Of a stretch of 64,000 bases of DNA, positions 13,300 through 24,208 are shown piece by piece. Both the position numbers and the translations under genes were made by a program. The DNA is from Takakia lepidozioides (lineage: Eukaryota > Streptophyta > Takakiopsida > Takakiales > Takakiaceae): positions 20,644,001 to 20,708,000 of the forward strand of contig CM060731.1 of assembly GCA_030704615.1 (NCBI GenBank), written 5' to 3'. Below the pieces are notes generated by a model. It saw only the letters and a program-made list of their open reading frames with translations, was not told the DNA's origin and searched no databases. The stretch's first letter is position 1. Each line of letters begins with the position of its first letter.

Positions 13300-14734
13300 A
13301 ACACTTCAGGGTGGGATCTTCCAAATAGAAGTTGACAATAACCTTTCATTGGTTGGGAAAAAGTGACATGGTAAGTTACTGAGCTTGTTTCTATCCTTAT
13401 AAACAAGCAGCTCGTCGCATAATGGCTCCTCATGGGTCCTCCTCATGATGTTGAGATGCATTGGTAACAAGGAATATAGTGGGTAATTAAAAAACAATTG
13501 GGTCGGCTGCGACGGGCAGTCAATTGGTTTGGATCCCCATCCGAGTCTGGGTTTTATAGTGATACCTTTACTTGCGAGAGAAACATCTAGTATCACTAAG
13601 TTCAACACCTGGCTGAACTAGTGTTTGACATATGTACATTGAGCAAGTTCAAGATCCCCTTGAATTGCCTTGTCACCTTTGCTGGAATTCATATGATGAC
13701 ACAAACATGTTGTGAGAACAATTACAAAGACACTATGAAGGACTCAGAAAAATTCAGAGGGTGTAACTCCACATCTTCACAGGAAACAAATGCCTTAGAA
13801 AATTTCAAGGGGTTCCACCACAGTTGAAAGCACGCAAAGGACTAATTTAGAGGGCTTGAAATCTAGCAAGCACAACACATACATTTTGGACTTAAACAAA
13901 TCCACAGCTCATCTTGTGACCTCGTGGGCGGCTTGACATTAAGCTGTGTGACCGATCGGTGTTACAAATGGCACCACTCCATAAGGAAATGCTCGTTTCT
14001 GTTGTCTCCTAGTTCTCGGTGGCTAATGTGCACGTGGGAAGCTATATGTTTCTAGAAGAGTCACGCGCAGAGGTCGGCTGGTGGGTCAGTATCTAAGAAG
14101 GCCACTAAAGGCGAATAGAAGTTACTAGACTGTGGTGGTGTGGGAGTGTTGACATTACAAAATTTCACGTCCAATGCGTTGTTGGTACAGAGCATATACG
14201 TATACGAAAATACTGCCATAGATCACACCTACCTAGTCACCGATCTTGGTGGCTTGAGGTTTGTCGAGAGGCGGGGCAGGGGAGCAGTTGGAAGTGGAAG
14301 TCATCAAAGGAGTAAAGGGCTGAGTATGATCAGGGCCCCACCATCTTCATCGTCGATGTACCTTCGTCTGAAGACGGACCTATGTACCTGCAGAAGGTAG
14401 GTCTATCCGGGAAGCAGCGTCTGCGGAGAAGAAGCTGCATGGATGGAAACCATGGCTTCCATCATTCCATGGTAACAGGCACTTCATCCACTCTGTCGTG
14501 ACGTGTCTAGATCAAATCGGAAATGATGTGAGCAATCTAGTAATAATCTCTGCCAGCGATTTGCGCTAATAAGTTAAGTGTGTTCCTCCCACTATGAAAC
14601 CAACCCCACTACTCGGTTTGAAGCATTCCAAAGCGCACGAGTCATCAAGAGCATTTCCTTCAAGCGTTGAGAGATACGTTCATTCTCTACTTCTGTCTCC
14701 AGCATTTCCATAGTCCCTCGTAAGGCAAAGAAGC

Positions 14735-15609
14735 ATGGTGAAAACTTTGGAATCGAGGGAAGTGATCCCGGTTGCTCCCGAGCTTCTGTGGGCTGTGTCC
14801 AAGCGCTCCGATACAGTGTTGCCCATGCTGATCCCTCAATTGTTCGCGAAAATCGTACATAGCGAGGGTAATGGCGGGGCGGGCACCATTCGCACCGTTA
14901 CCTTGGGGCCTGGTACCAGATCTTCCTCTATGCCCCTTGTCATTGCGGTTCTTAGTAGATCCGGACACGAAGTGTCGGCGGTTGTAGCTCCTAGTACTTG
15001 TCCATTATCATGAAAGCGTGTGCCTGATATGCAGTCTATAATTTCTCACCTACATCATGATAATGAGAGAGCGCAGGTTGCATAACTCCGAGAAATTGAA
15101 ATGCATGGTTGAGAAACTGTGATTCCACAAAAATATGAGCGGAGCTTAGGCGCAGGACAAAGAGGGAGACATGATTCAGGTGTTTGTGAGAATGCTCGTG
15201 GAATTGAACGTATGTCACCCTATAGCCATTGAGTCGGATTTTCTAGCGTTAGAACGAGGTGGATCGATGTGTAAGGTGTTGTCTAAGTACTTAATGAATT
15301 TGTATCCTCTTTGTGTGTGTAGTCGTGCCAGGAAACGTGACAGTGAAGGAACGTGTTGAGGTTTTTGACGAAGCCACCAAGACCGTGGTTTACTCCACGA
15401 TCGAGGGAGATCCTAGGTACAGCTCCTTCAAGTCTACCGTAAAGTATCTCCCCGGACCAACGGCTGGCACCACCGAGGCAATTTGGACTGCAGAGTACAC
15501 AGCCGCTGCGGCTGAGGCTCCCCCTCCCGAGGAGCTGAAAAATACTGCACAGGCCGTGCTTAAAGCTCTTGCCGCCTATGCGAGTACGAATCCGGACTTT
15601 GCTGCTTAG
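14735..15609 (+). CDS. PR-10 / Bet v 1-fold protein, copy a
   Basis: The gene has two exons, 14735-14912 and 15323-15609, joined in phase 1 to encode 154 residues. PR-10 proteins are small cytosolic proteins with a START-like hydrophobic cavity that binds cytokinins, flavonoids and similar ligands; they are often induced by pathogens or stress. Visible features are the N-terminal strand, the glycine-rich loop GNGGAGTIR, KERVEVFDEATKTVVYSTIEGD after the junction, and a C-terminal helix (ELKNTAQAVLKALAAYA). The single intron falls in codon 60, close to where PR-10 introns usually lie. The intron is 410 bp against 193 bp in copy b. The start codon is the first ATG of the exon and is conserved in copy b. 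No disabling mutation was seen. The ligand cannot be told from sequence. Confidence 0.85.
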
Positions 15610-15832
15610 AGCATGCCACAGTCTGATCCGGTTTCGTGATCTAAGTTAAGTACTGCAGAAACAAGACGCATAGTTCATGTTTGCTTGTCGTACTGGGTAA
15701 GTGTCACTCTTTTGGTTGGGTTCTATGGATTTGTACCATAGCTCTAGATTATCCAGCCAAATGTTCATGTCGATAAAGGTTTGACAAATGTAATTTACCC
15801 GCATAGATCACTAGTGAGTGTTTGATCTGCAG

Positions 15833-15906
15833 CCTTTAACATATCCTCCGGAATAGTCCCCTCACGATGCTTTTTGGGGAAGAGAGCTTTGTTCTCTTCA
15901 GGAATT
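15833..15906 (+). repeat. 74-bp exact duplicate of 17566-17639
   Basis: The 74 bases beginning cctttaacatatcctccgg and ending ttctcttcaggaatt occur identically at 17566-17639. At the matching place in the second PR-10 block (about 60565) only a short unrelated sequence stands between gtttgatctgcag and ctacccacttgctgg. The segment is therefore an insertion specific to copy a, downstream of PR-10 a. Confidence 0.85.
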
Positions 15907-16860
15907 ACTACCCACTTGCTGGTTGGCTGGTTTTGAAACTCTCAATGTGTTGTAGTTGAATTTTCCTAGCATTCGCAATAAACGGTTTTGTTACATGTAT
16001 GTATACTCGTATTGTATGTCACCACAATTGCGGCGGGGTCATGGCTTTCATTGAATGGCTTGGAGATTATAGTCAGGACAGTAATAAGTACTCATTCGAC
16101 GTCGAGACTCGAGCGGGTCGTCAACGAGTCAAAAGTTTATATTTGTCGATCACGTCAGATGTCATCTATCTTCGAACGTGAATCTCATACGCATACGGTA
16201 TCATGCTTGAGGTCGGTCCCCCTTGATTAAGTATCTGGAGATAGAGGTCAGACCACTGAAACGGTTGTTCTTAAGAGCTTGGCAAACGTTTTGTATATAA
16301 GTGGATGGGATAATGTCAATCAAGTCATATTGAGGACTTGATCACGGACCTGGAAGTATATGCAGTGGCATGATGACCTTGCTGAACCAGATACAACTGG
16401 AACCTGCCACTTGTTTTCATCTACTTTTTCCTCATAGCAACAGGCAACTGTCAATGGCCTACATGTAAGCTTAGCCTAGAAGCTCCCGACTCCTGGCAGC
16501 AGGATGATAGCCCACGGTTGATCACTTCTAGTCACTAAGCCTGACACTTTATTCTTTTTCTTGTTTTATCCGGATTCCGAAGTGAGTGCAATTTCCACAG
16601 CTACCTAGAAGAAAGCTGCCTGCACTGAAATGAAAGAAATTGGAGCTACAAGTAGGACGAACGGTGGCTGGCTCCAGGGGCTGTCTGCCTCACTGCAATC
16701 ACTTACATACCAGGGCAAAGCAGAGGACTTACAACATTTGGGGGATGCCGGTTTCCACAGATGGGACAGCAATAACTGAGATCAAAGTAGGAATCGACAT
16801 AGGAATGAAGAAAGAGATATCCGGGGAAAGTAACTGAAAATATATTAGGCCTTATACGGT

Positions 16861-17944
16861 ATACCGCCATCTAAATTTCTGCGTATATGATGAGGGAGCT
16901 GCTTTCATGCGATAGTCAACCAGTTGTCAACCGGTGAGGCCAGACTTCTTCTTCTTTTATTTTGTTTTAAAGAACAGGGGACAGAGGCATTGTGGAGACA
17001 TCTTGCCTAGGCCGAGAACGGAGAACTAGGCTTATCCATTAAGCCTGGTCTATGGAGGGGTTGATGGGCATGATTCATGAAGCTGTGGAAAAAGTATAAA
17101 ACAACAACCCCAAAATCACAAGAGCAAGGACAGAGCCTCTTGCCGCTCGTTGTACCTATTAGATATTCGAGGGAAAATTCGATACCTCACTTCAGTTTCA
17201 GAAGATCCCTGGAGCTCGAAGAAACTAGAAGATCCCAATCCATTCTTCAGGCATATTCATGTCTACTTGTACGTGTTTGGTTGACGTGCTAGTCTGACAT
17301 TCGACACTGCCTTCGACGCTACATAGTCTCATGGTCAGCCTTTTAATACACATCCGACAAAGTATCGGAAGAACCATTGGATTGCAACGGACAGCTTTGA
17401 CGTTATTGCCGAATAGGTGTACCCTTGAGCATTTAACAAGCTAGGCTATATCAGATCTGTGCCCAGTGCTGCAAGGGATGTTGAACATGTTGGATCGCGA
17501 ATATATATACTGCTTGTACATGCTGACACAGAAAATCGTACAGGTGGAGAGTCGTGCTATGGGGCCCTTTAACATATCCTCCGGAATAGTCCCCTCACGA
17601 TGCTTTTTGGGGAAGAGAGCTTTGTTCTCTTCAGGAATTCACCTCGTCCTACAACTTCAACAGTAACTTATATATTCTACAAATCAAGCAATATCCGTAT
17701 TCATTGGCATATGCTCTTGGAAGATGGGCATAGTACTAATTTACAGTATCACTCTTGAATTGTCTCTCTCTACTGTCTCTCTATTGAATCCAATCAGCTC
17801 ACTTAGAACCCTTCATTTGAGAGCTTTATTGGAAAATGATTGAAAAGCAAAAGATGACAGTATATGAGAATCAAACGTCCTTTGAGCAGGAAGAAAGAAG
17901 AAAGCAAACTTTCTAGAATAAAAGCAAGACAGATCATACCAGCC
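16861..17944. other. intergenic, unclassified
   Basis: After the end of close similarity to the second PR-10 block, about 1 kb has no supportable gene. It contains the second copy of the 74-bp repeat (17566-17639). Short ORFs here have no recognisable domain. Confidence 0.4.
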
Positions 17945-18990
17945 CTTTTATTTTTGGCCCCTTTTTTTGGCATAGGGGTGTCTCGGGCCAACTTTTCTTG
18001 GTGCAATCTGGCTTTTCTTCGCCAAAAAAGGTGGGGCTGCCAATCAATTGCCTAAACTGAATCAGATTACCGAAGGTGGATGAAGGCGCTCCACTCAACA
18101 ACATAAACAGAAAGTTAGAAGGACATAATAATAATAATTTTCCAAAAACAGAATGAAAAAGCTTCAGCTGCTTGCTGTAACTTGTTCTTAACCACTAAAG
18201 TAAATGGGTAGCATTTTTTTCAGTTAGCTGTAAGATGGTCAAAGATGGTATTTGATGGAGGTGGGCCCAAAGCAAAGTTATAGCTTACCGCGTCAGCTAT
18301 TGAATGCACCTAAGCCCCTCCCATTTGGATTAGTATAGGGCCCCCTAGAATTTTGGACATGTGTGAAAAGTGCATATTTTTTGTGGTGTTCAAGTTTTGA
18401 GGGGTTGACTACATGATATGGACCAATGAGCGCGTGGGGCCACTATATGGACAATTCACTCTTTGCTACATCTCCTGAACCAAAATTTCCAGTGTGAATT
18501 GGTGGATTTTATGTGTATTCTTACTTGGCATCTACTCCCCGTTGAAATTTTTCTTTCCAAGCAAAATTTTTCAATGTTTGCTGCATTCAAGCAAAAGTCT
18601 TGTTCTTCTTACCCATGGGTACCCCTAAGCAGTTACATACAAAGGGGCATAGAGGAAAATAGGTCATTACATGCTAAAATTTGGACACAATATCTTGCAT
18701 TTGGTAGGCAACAATTGGTCAAAAGTTGGACATTTAGAACATTGAAAAAATTGGTGGTCAAACCAAGTTTTCCCATGAGTTTTGAAGTATGAGCCTAGAA
18801 TTGGGAGTTCACTCATACATTATAATCTACTCATTTCAACGGTGGAATGACTTGGGAATTTTTTATACTTGCATGTTTTTTCAATCTGCATTTGCATATT
18901 TTAAGGCCAATTCAATAGTTTTCCGTTATAGTTCTTGTTGGATCTTCATTATCATATTGCATTTTAGTTTGTTTATGACAGATATATAGA
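17945..18990 (+). repeat. dispersed repeat R1, copy a
   Basis: About 1 kb matches 20125-21099 in the same orientation. Shared landmarks are tttttggcataggggtgt, ttcttcgccaaaaaa, gatgaaggcgctcc, ggacataataataa, attttggacatgtgtgaaaa, catgctaaaatttggacaca and caacggtggaatgac. Part of it recurs inverted at about 55760-56480. No protein-coding signature or terminal structure was found, so it is an unclassified, probably non-autonomous, transposon-derived repeat. Around 18903-18912 it preserves the site that element A hit in copy b. Confidence 0.75.
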
Positions 18991-20124
18991 CAATTTGTAA
19001 GCTTTTATGTAATCAAGCTCTTATTTCTTGCTCATTGTCATGTCCTTGTTCTTGCATATAAGATTGTAGCATCAAAATAGACTAGTTCAAATTTGAATTC
19101 TTGCTTCCAACCATGGCTTTCCCTTATGGTTGCACTAAGCTTAATTGTTATGGGTTGGGCACTTGGGGTTGGGGCATGAAGAGTCGAACTAGCATTGAGG
19201 TGTGCAAGGTGCTTAAATATAAACTAATTGCCGAAGCGCAAACGCAAGCTCAAGTGGTCTGCACATCCAAAACCAGCCAACTACCGCTATCTCTTTAGAA
19301 GACTGCAAGTTGCTTCAATACTATAGTGGGAAGCGAGAAGAGGTGAGGGAGCGTCTGATGGGTTCTTAGTTGAATTGAATACTTTGTTGAGAGTGAGAAT
19401 TTGGCCTGATAACCCACACGGGGATCAAACAATTGGCCAGGGAGAGAACAACTTCCAGCCAGCGGTGGCTCAACTAGTCCCAACCCAGCAAACAGTCCCA
19501 AGTACAATCCCAGAAGGCAACATTTCAGACTTCACGGACACAGGTTTCTCGTTCACAAGGGCAATCGAAAGCAACAACAAAAGACTCGATGAACAATACC
19601 ATTGGCAACACCAACGATCGGGGGAAATCAACCTCTCTCCCCAAGTCTGCATTTCAGCAAATCCTAGGACTAGAGGAAACATCTCTAACCCTATGACTTC
19701 ACTTCTACTCGTACTAGGTCCGAGGCACTGAAACCACTAAAGAAGGGCAAAATTGTGGTGTCAAGCCTGTTAATGGACTTACCACCATGGACTTACCACC
19801 TCAAACTAGTTGTACTCTAGAGAGTTCTTCTTGGGATGTGCATGTTTCAACTATTGAACGTGTACAAAATTTTGCATGAGGCCTGAGGAGGGTGGAATAT
19901 TCTCCATCTGACAGTTTTGAAAGTGCACCCTAACACCCTGACAGTAAAGACAAGAATTTTTGTTAGAGTTCCACATTTGCTTTTGCTAACTCAAGGTGGG
20001 GTGGAGCGGAGCAATTTTCACAAGAGCATTGGGTTTATAGTGGAACGCTAGAACATTACGTTCATTTAACACAAGGAAAGTTATGTTTCTAGGCACAGGG
20101 AACCGCCACTATGTGGAGAATTTT
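18991..20124. other. spacer between two R1 copies
   Basis: About 1.1 kb separates the two R1 copies. One open frame of 118 codons (19375-19731, plus strand) is rich in Gln, Asn, Ser and Thr and has no recognisable domain. I do not consider it a supported gene. Confidence 0.35.
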
Positions 20125-21099
20125 CTATTTTTGGCCTTTTTCTTTTGCATAGGGGTGTTGTGGGCCAACGTTTTTTGGTGCAATCTGGTTTTTCTTCGCC
20201 AAAAAAAGTGGGGCTGGATCATACCAATCAATTGCCTAAAGTAAATTAGACAACAGAAGGGGAGGTGGTGGATGAAGGCGCTCCGCTCAACAACATAAAC
20301 AGAAAGTTAGAAGGACATAATAATAATATTTTTTCAAAAACAGACTGAAAAAGCTTCAGCTCCTTGTTGTAACTTGTTCTTAACCCCTAAAGTAAATGGG
20401 TCGCGTGGTTTTTTCACTTAGCTGTAAGATGGTCAGGATGGTACCTGATGGAGGTGGGCGCAAAGCAAAATTATAGCTTACCCCATCAGCTATTGAAGAC
20501 ACCAAATTCCCTGCCATTTGGATTAGTACAACGCCCCCTAGAATTTTGGACATGTGTGAAAAATGCATATTTTGTGTGGTGTTCAAGTTTTGAGGGGGTT
20601 GACTACATGACATAGACCAATGAGAGCGTGGAGCCAAAACATGTGGACAATTCACTATATGCTACATTTCCTGAACCAAACTTGGAAATTTCAAGTGTGA
20701 ATTGGTGGATTTTCTTTGTATTCTTACCTGACATCTACTCACCGTTGAAATTTTTCTTTCCATGCAAATTTTTTTGTTGTTTGCTGCATTCAAGCAAAAG
20801 TCTTGTTAAGCAGTTACATATAAAGGGGCATTGAGGAAAATAGGTCATTACATGCTAAAATTTGGACACAATATCTTGCATTTGGTAGGCAACAACTGGT
20901 CAAAAGTTAGAGGGGAACCCACATTTAGAACATGGAAAAAATTGGTGGTCAAACCAAGTTTTTTCATGAGTTTTGAAGTATGAGCCTAGAATTGGGGTTC
21001 ACTCCTATATTATAATCAGGTCATTCCAACGGTGGAATGACCTGGGAATTTTTTAAACTTGCATGTTTTTTCAATCTGCATCTGCATGTTTTAGGGGCA
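20125..21099 (+). repeat. dispersed repeat R1, copy b (split by element A)
   Basis: This copy matches R1 copy a from the tttttggcc run to the caatctgcat segment, then stops abruptly at the start of element A (21100). It resumes at 42285 with gcagttcaatagttttccgt, the sequence that follows in copy a. The interrupted copy independently confirms both ends of element A. Confidence 0.85.
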
Positions 21100-21520
21100 T
21101 GTCATGGTTTTAGTCATGGTTATCTAGAATTACCTACTTCTAGTTAACTATGACATTTTTAGATATTTATATTTATATTTTGTGTGTTGGGACTTCATTG
21201 GTCTCACATGCCAAGTGAGGTGTCGAGCCTCACTTGAGACATGGAGATAGGTTTTCCCCTTGTGAGTGTTGAGGAGGCTCATCTTCTTGTAGTTGAGCCT
21301 CCATGAGCTTCTCTCACCTCGATAGCTCTAGGTATTGAGAGGGAGTGTGTTGAAGGCTTTGTAGGGTGGATTCCTTTAGCAAAGGTGCCCTTGGCTTGAC
21401 TTAGTTTATGTGATAGAGTGGATTTCACTTGGAAGGACTAGGGCTTATTCTTCATGTGATTGCTTCATGCTTTGAGAGCTTTCATTGTCTTCTACTTCTC
21501 TCATTTCTCATCTCTTATCA
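21100..21520 (+). repeat. element A left LTR (partial)
   Basis: 421 bp starting TGTCATGGTTTTAGTC and ending TCTCTTATCA match 41790-42211. The identity stops at 21520, where ctacaagaag follows instead of the sequence seen on the right side. Compared with the right-hand LTR it lacks the first 87 bases. No tRNA-complementary primer site starting TGG directly follows, so the 3' border is uncertain. Confidence 0.7.
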
Positions 21521-22814
21521 CTACAAGAAGATCACCTTATGCTTGTGAGTGCGGAGTGTAAGGATTAGTTTTGCACTTGTATTTTAAAGAGGTTGAGAGC
21601 TAGGAGAATTTAGCTCTTGTATCACAAAGCTTGCAAGGGGTTGCAAGGAAAGGTGCTCAAGTATTGCATGCACCAAGGAGTTGGAGAGCTTGAGAAGAAA
21701 GCTCTTGAGTCACAAGATTTTGCAAGGATTGTAAGGAGGAAGTCTTGTGTGTGTGGAAGCATGGATTCTAGGGTTTGAGAATCCTTTGTATGCATTATGG
21801 AGTCGATGGTGTGCGCCATGGCTTGTGGAGAGTGACTAAAGGCTTATTAGTGCTCATTTCACTATCAAGCTAGGGTTAAGCAAGTTCAAAGTGTGGATGT
21901 TGAAGCCAAGGAGCTATATATGCTTGGGCTTGAAGACAACAAGGACAAGCACTTGGAGAGCACTTAGAAGCTCAAGAGGTTTTGAAAGGGAGCATGTGAA
22001 GAAATCTTCCAATCATGGTGGTGTGGAGCCAAGCTTAGGGTGCCATTGGAAGAGCTTGGAGAACATGTGGTGGGAAATCCTTGAAGGGAAATCATCATTC
22101 AATGTATGCATAGCTTCACCCTAACTATATAATGTGACAAGAGGGGGAGGCAATACTTGGCTATTCATGCTCTTGGTAGTGCGAGCTTTGTGGTGGATAG
22201 TTGACCAAGCAAGTGGTGCATGTGTGGAGCATGCTCGCTTGAGTTTGTAAGTTCAAGTTTGAGAAGGGGAGCTCTTGAATTAGCAAGAGGTGAAGGCCTT
22301 TGAGATCCATTTGTGTGTGAAGTGGAGAGGTGTTGAATCATGTTATGATGAAGGAGAGCAACACATAGGCCAAGAGGTCATGAAACATGCATTCAAATGA
22401 CCACGGGGAGCACATGGATGATGGATTGGTGCAAGACCCCAAATGAGGCATATGGCGTGAGAGTGGGATCCAAGGCGGATTGCTTGGGAGCATTATTGTA
22501 AGTGACAAGCATTGCTCCTACACATTGAGATAATTTGTGTTGATTTGGAGCAATTGTCAAGTGATGAGGAGACAAATGCATGATTGCTCGGCAATGGAGA
22601 TATGGTAGTTTGCAATCAAATCCCAAGGACTAGAAGGGGGATGATTTGGTAGACAATGACTTGCAAGTTGAGTTGGACCACTCTTGGTTGCACATTGGGG
22701 TGGAAGAGAACAAGAAGATGCCTCTTATGACCACCTAGAGACCATATTTTTGCTTGAGTAAAAGCATAGAAGTCAAGGACTTGCATTCTAGCTCTTCATT
22801 ACAAACCCTAATAG
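21521..22814 (+). other. element A 5' non-coding leader
   Basis: About 1.3 kb follows the left LTR without a supportable ORF and is rich in gagcttg- and aagg-type runs. The gag region does not begin until about 24.2 kb, so the leader is unusually long. No PBS could be recognised. Confidence 0.45.
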
Positions 22815-23400
22815 TGTATGCTCAGACTATACCTCTGTAAGTATACCAAACAGGAGCTTGTCCCTTTGACTATACCTCTGTTGAGGTATCACCATATGTG
22901 AACCCTAATGTGAGACTATACCTCTGTTAGTATACCAAACAGGAGCTTGTCCATTTTACTATACCTCTATTGAGGTATCACCATATGTGAACCCTAATCA
23001 GCTCAGACTATACCTCTGTTAGTATACCAAACAGGAGCTTGTCCCTTTTACTATACCTCTATTGAGGTATCACCATATGTGAACCCTAATGTGAGACTAT
23101 ACCTCTGTTAGTATACCAAACAGGAGCTTGTCCATTTTACTATACCTCTATTGAGGTATCACCATATGTGAACCCTAATCAGCTCAGACTATACCTCTGT
23201 TAGTATACCAAACAGGAGCTTGTCCCTTTTACTATACCTCTGTTGAGGTATCACCATATGTGGACCCTAATCAGCTCAGACTATACCTCTGTTAGTATAC
23301 CAAACAGAACCCTCATTTTCAGACTATACCTTTGTAAAGGTATCATCAACATAAGGGACCCTAGCAACCTCAAACTATACCTCTGTTAAGGTATCAACAG
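22815..23400 (+). repeat. tandem hairpin repeats in the element A leader
   Basis: About six copies, roughly 90 bp apart, contain gactatacctctgttagtat, accaaacaggagcttgtcc and gaggtatcaccatatg. Within each unit, atacctctattgaggtat is self-complementary and would form a hairpin. The last copies near 23325-23400 are diverged. Because they lie in the transcribed leader of a retroelement they could act in RNA packaging, translation or transcription, but nothing here proves a role. Confidence 0.8.
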
Positions 23401-23419
23401 TGAAAGGACTTAGTGAAAT

Positions 23420-23545
23420 TTAAGGGCCTTTGGAGGATTGTTTGGAAGATATTTGAGGGCCCTTGGAGGAGTATTTGGAGGATCTTTGGGGTCCTTGGAG
23501 GAGTGTTTGGAGGATTTTTGGGGTCCTTGGAGGACCCTTCGAGGA
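23420..23545 (+). repeat. short tandem repeat in the leader
   Basis: Three to four imperfect copies of ccttggaggagtgtttggag followed by gatctttgggg, with a period of about 45 bp, stand just upstream of the gag region. Confidence 0.7.
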
Positions 23546-24208
23546 GCTTTGGTGGACAATGTTGAAGAGCTCTTGAAGGATTGATTGAGGGATATTGAAG
23601 GATATTTGCCACGGCCATACAAGCGAGTGGATAGAGACAAGAGGGAGAGTGGTGGGATGAGAGCATTCTGGGGTTAGGAATTGCTTTAGTTTCTCTTCTC
23701 CATAGTCTTTCACCCTCTCTGTAGGCCAAAACCTTTCCGTAGGTGGAGGCAAGAGTCAGTCCGGGTTTGGGCTGGGGTGTCCTTGCAGGAGCGACACTGT
23801 GGAGTGTTTTTGGTGTGGGGGAGTTGTTGTCTTGATTTTCTTGTGTTTGGATCCCCTCCACACCTGCATGCTTGACTGTGCGCCATGTTATCTTTGTGTG
23901 GGCGCTTGTTTTCATAGGAGGTTGGTCCGGATTTGATCACCGGCCAATCCTAGAGTATGCTGTCAGTGGTGAGGCTGGAGTGATGACCAGCAAGACCACC
24001 AGTATTTCTTCTATGGTGAGGCTGGGTTGATGACCAGCAGACCATAGGAGTGCTTGCGGTGGATGCAGGTGCAGGTACAGGTACGTAGAAACCTATTATT
24101 CCTGCTTGAACCAGTAGCCGCAACAGGTTCTCTACCCGGTTACCTTGTAGAAAGTGGGGATTAGAGACAGGTTGACAACCGGTTGGGTTGTGAGTTTTCA
24201 TCACAGAG

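Larger units (their letters stand above)
13300..16860 (+). repeat. segmental duplication, copy 1 (contains PR-10 gene a)
   Basis: Long stretches recur in the same order and orientation at about 49.3-61.6 kb. Examples are the run around ctggctgaactagtgtttga (13611 and 49401), the Gly/Ser-poor ORF remnant after 13670 (again after 53990), cgatcggtgttacaaatggc (about 13953 and 56871), the PR-10 gene, and the 3' region to tattaggcct (16846 and 61486). Copy 1 is about 3.6 kb. Copy 2 is about 12 kb because of later insertions. The pair defines the empty site for most insertions in copy 2. Confidence 0.85.

Noticed and set aside
13621-13827. 68-codon ORF after the shared ctggctgaactagtg run
   Set aside because: The second copy (49410-49477 continued at 53985) has changed frame and is broken by the CACTA element; there is no sign of protein-level conservation.
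15999-16230. Small ORF downstream of PR-10 copy a, similar to one after copy b
   Set aside because: The similarity is due to the segmental duplication; indels between the copies shift the frame, so there is no coding constraint.
19375-19731. 118-codon plus-strand ORF in the R1 spacer
   Set aside because: No recognisable domain, biased composition, no neighbouring splice structure, and it lies between repeats. Most likely chance.
22815-23400. CRISPR-like array
   Set aside because: The spacing is regular, but the intervening segments are themselves repeated and the sequence is in the leader of a plant retrotransposon.
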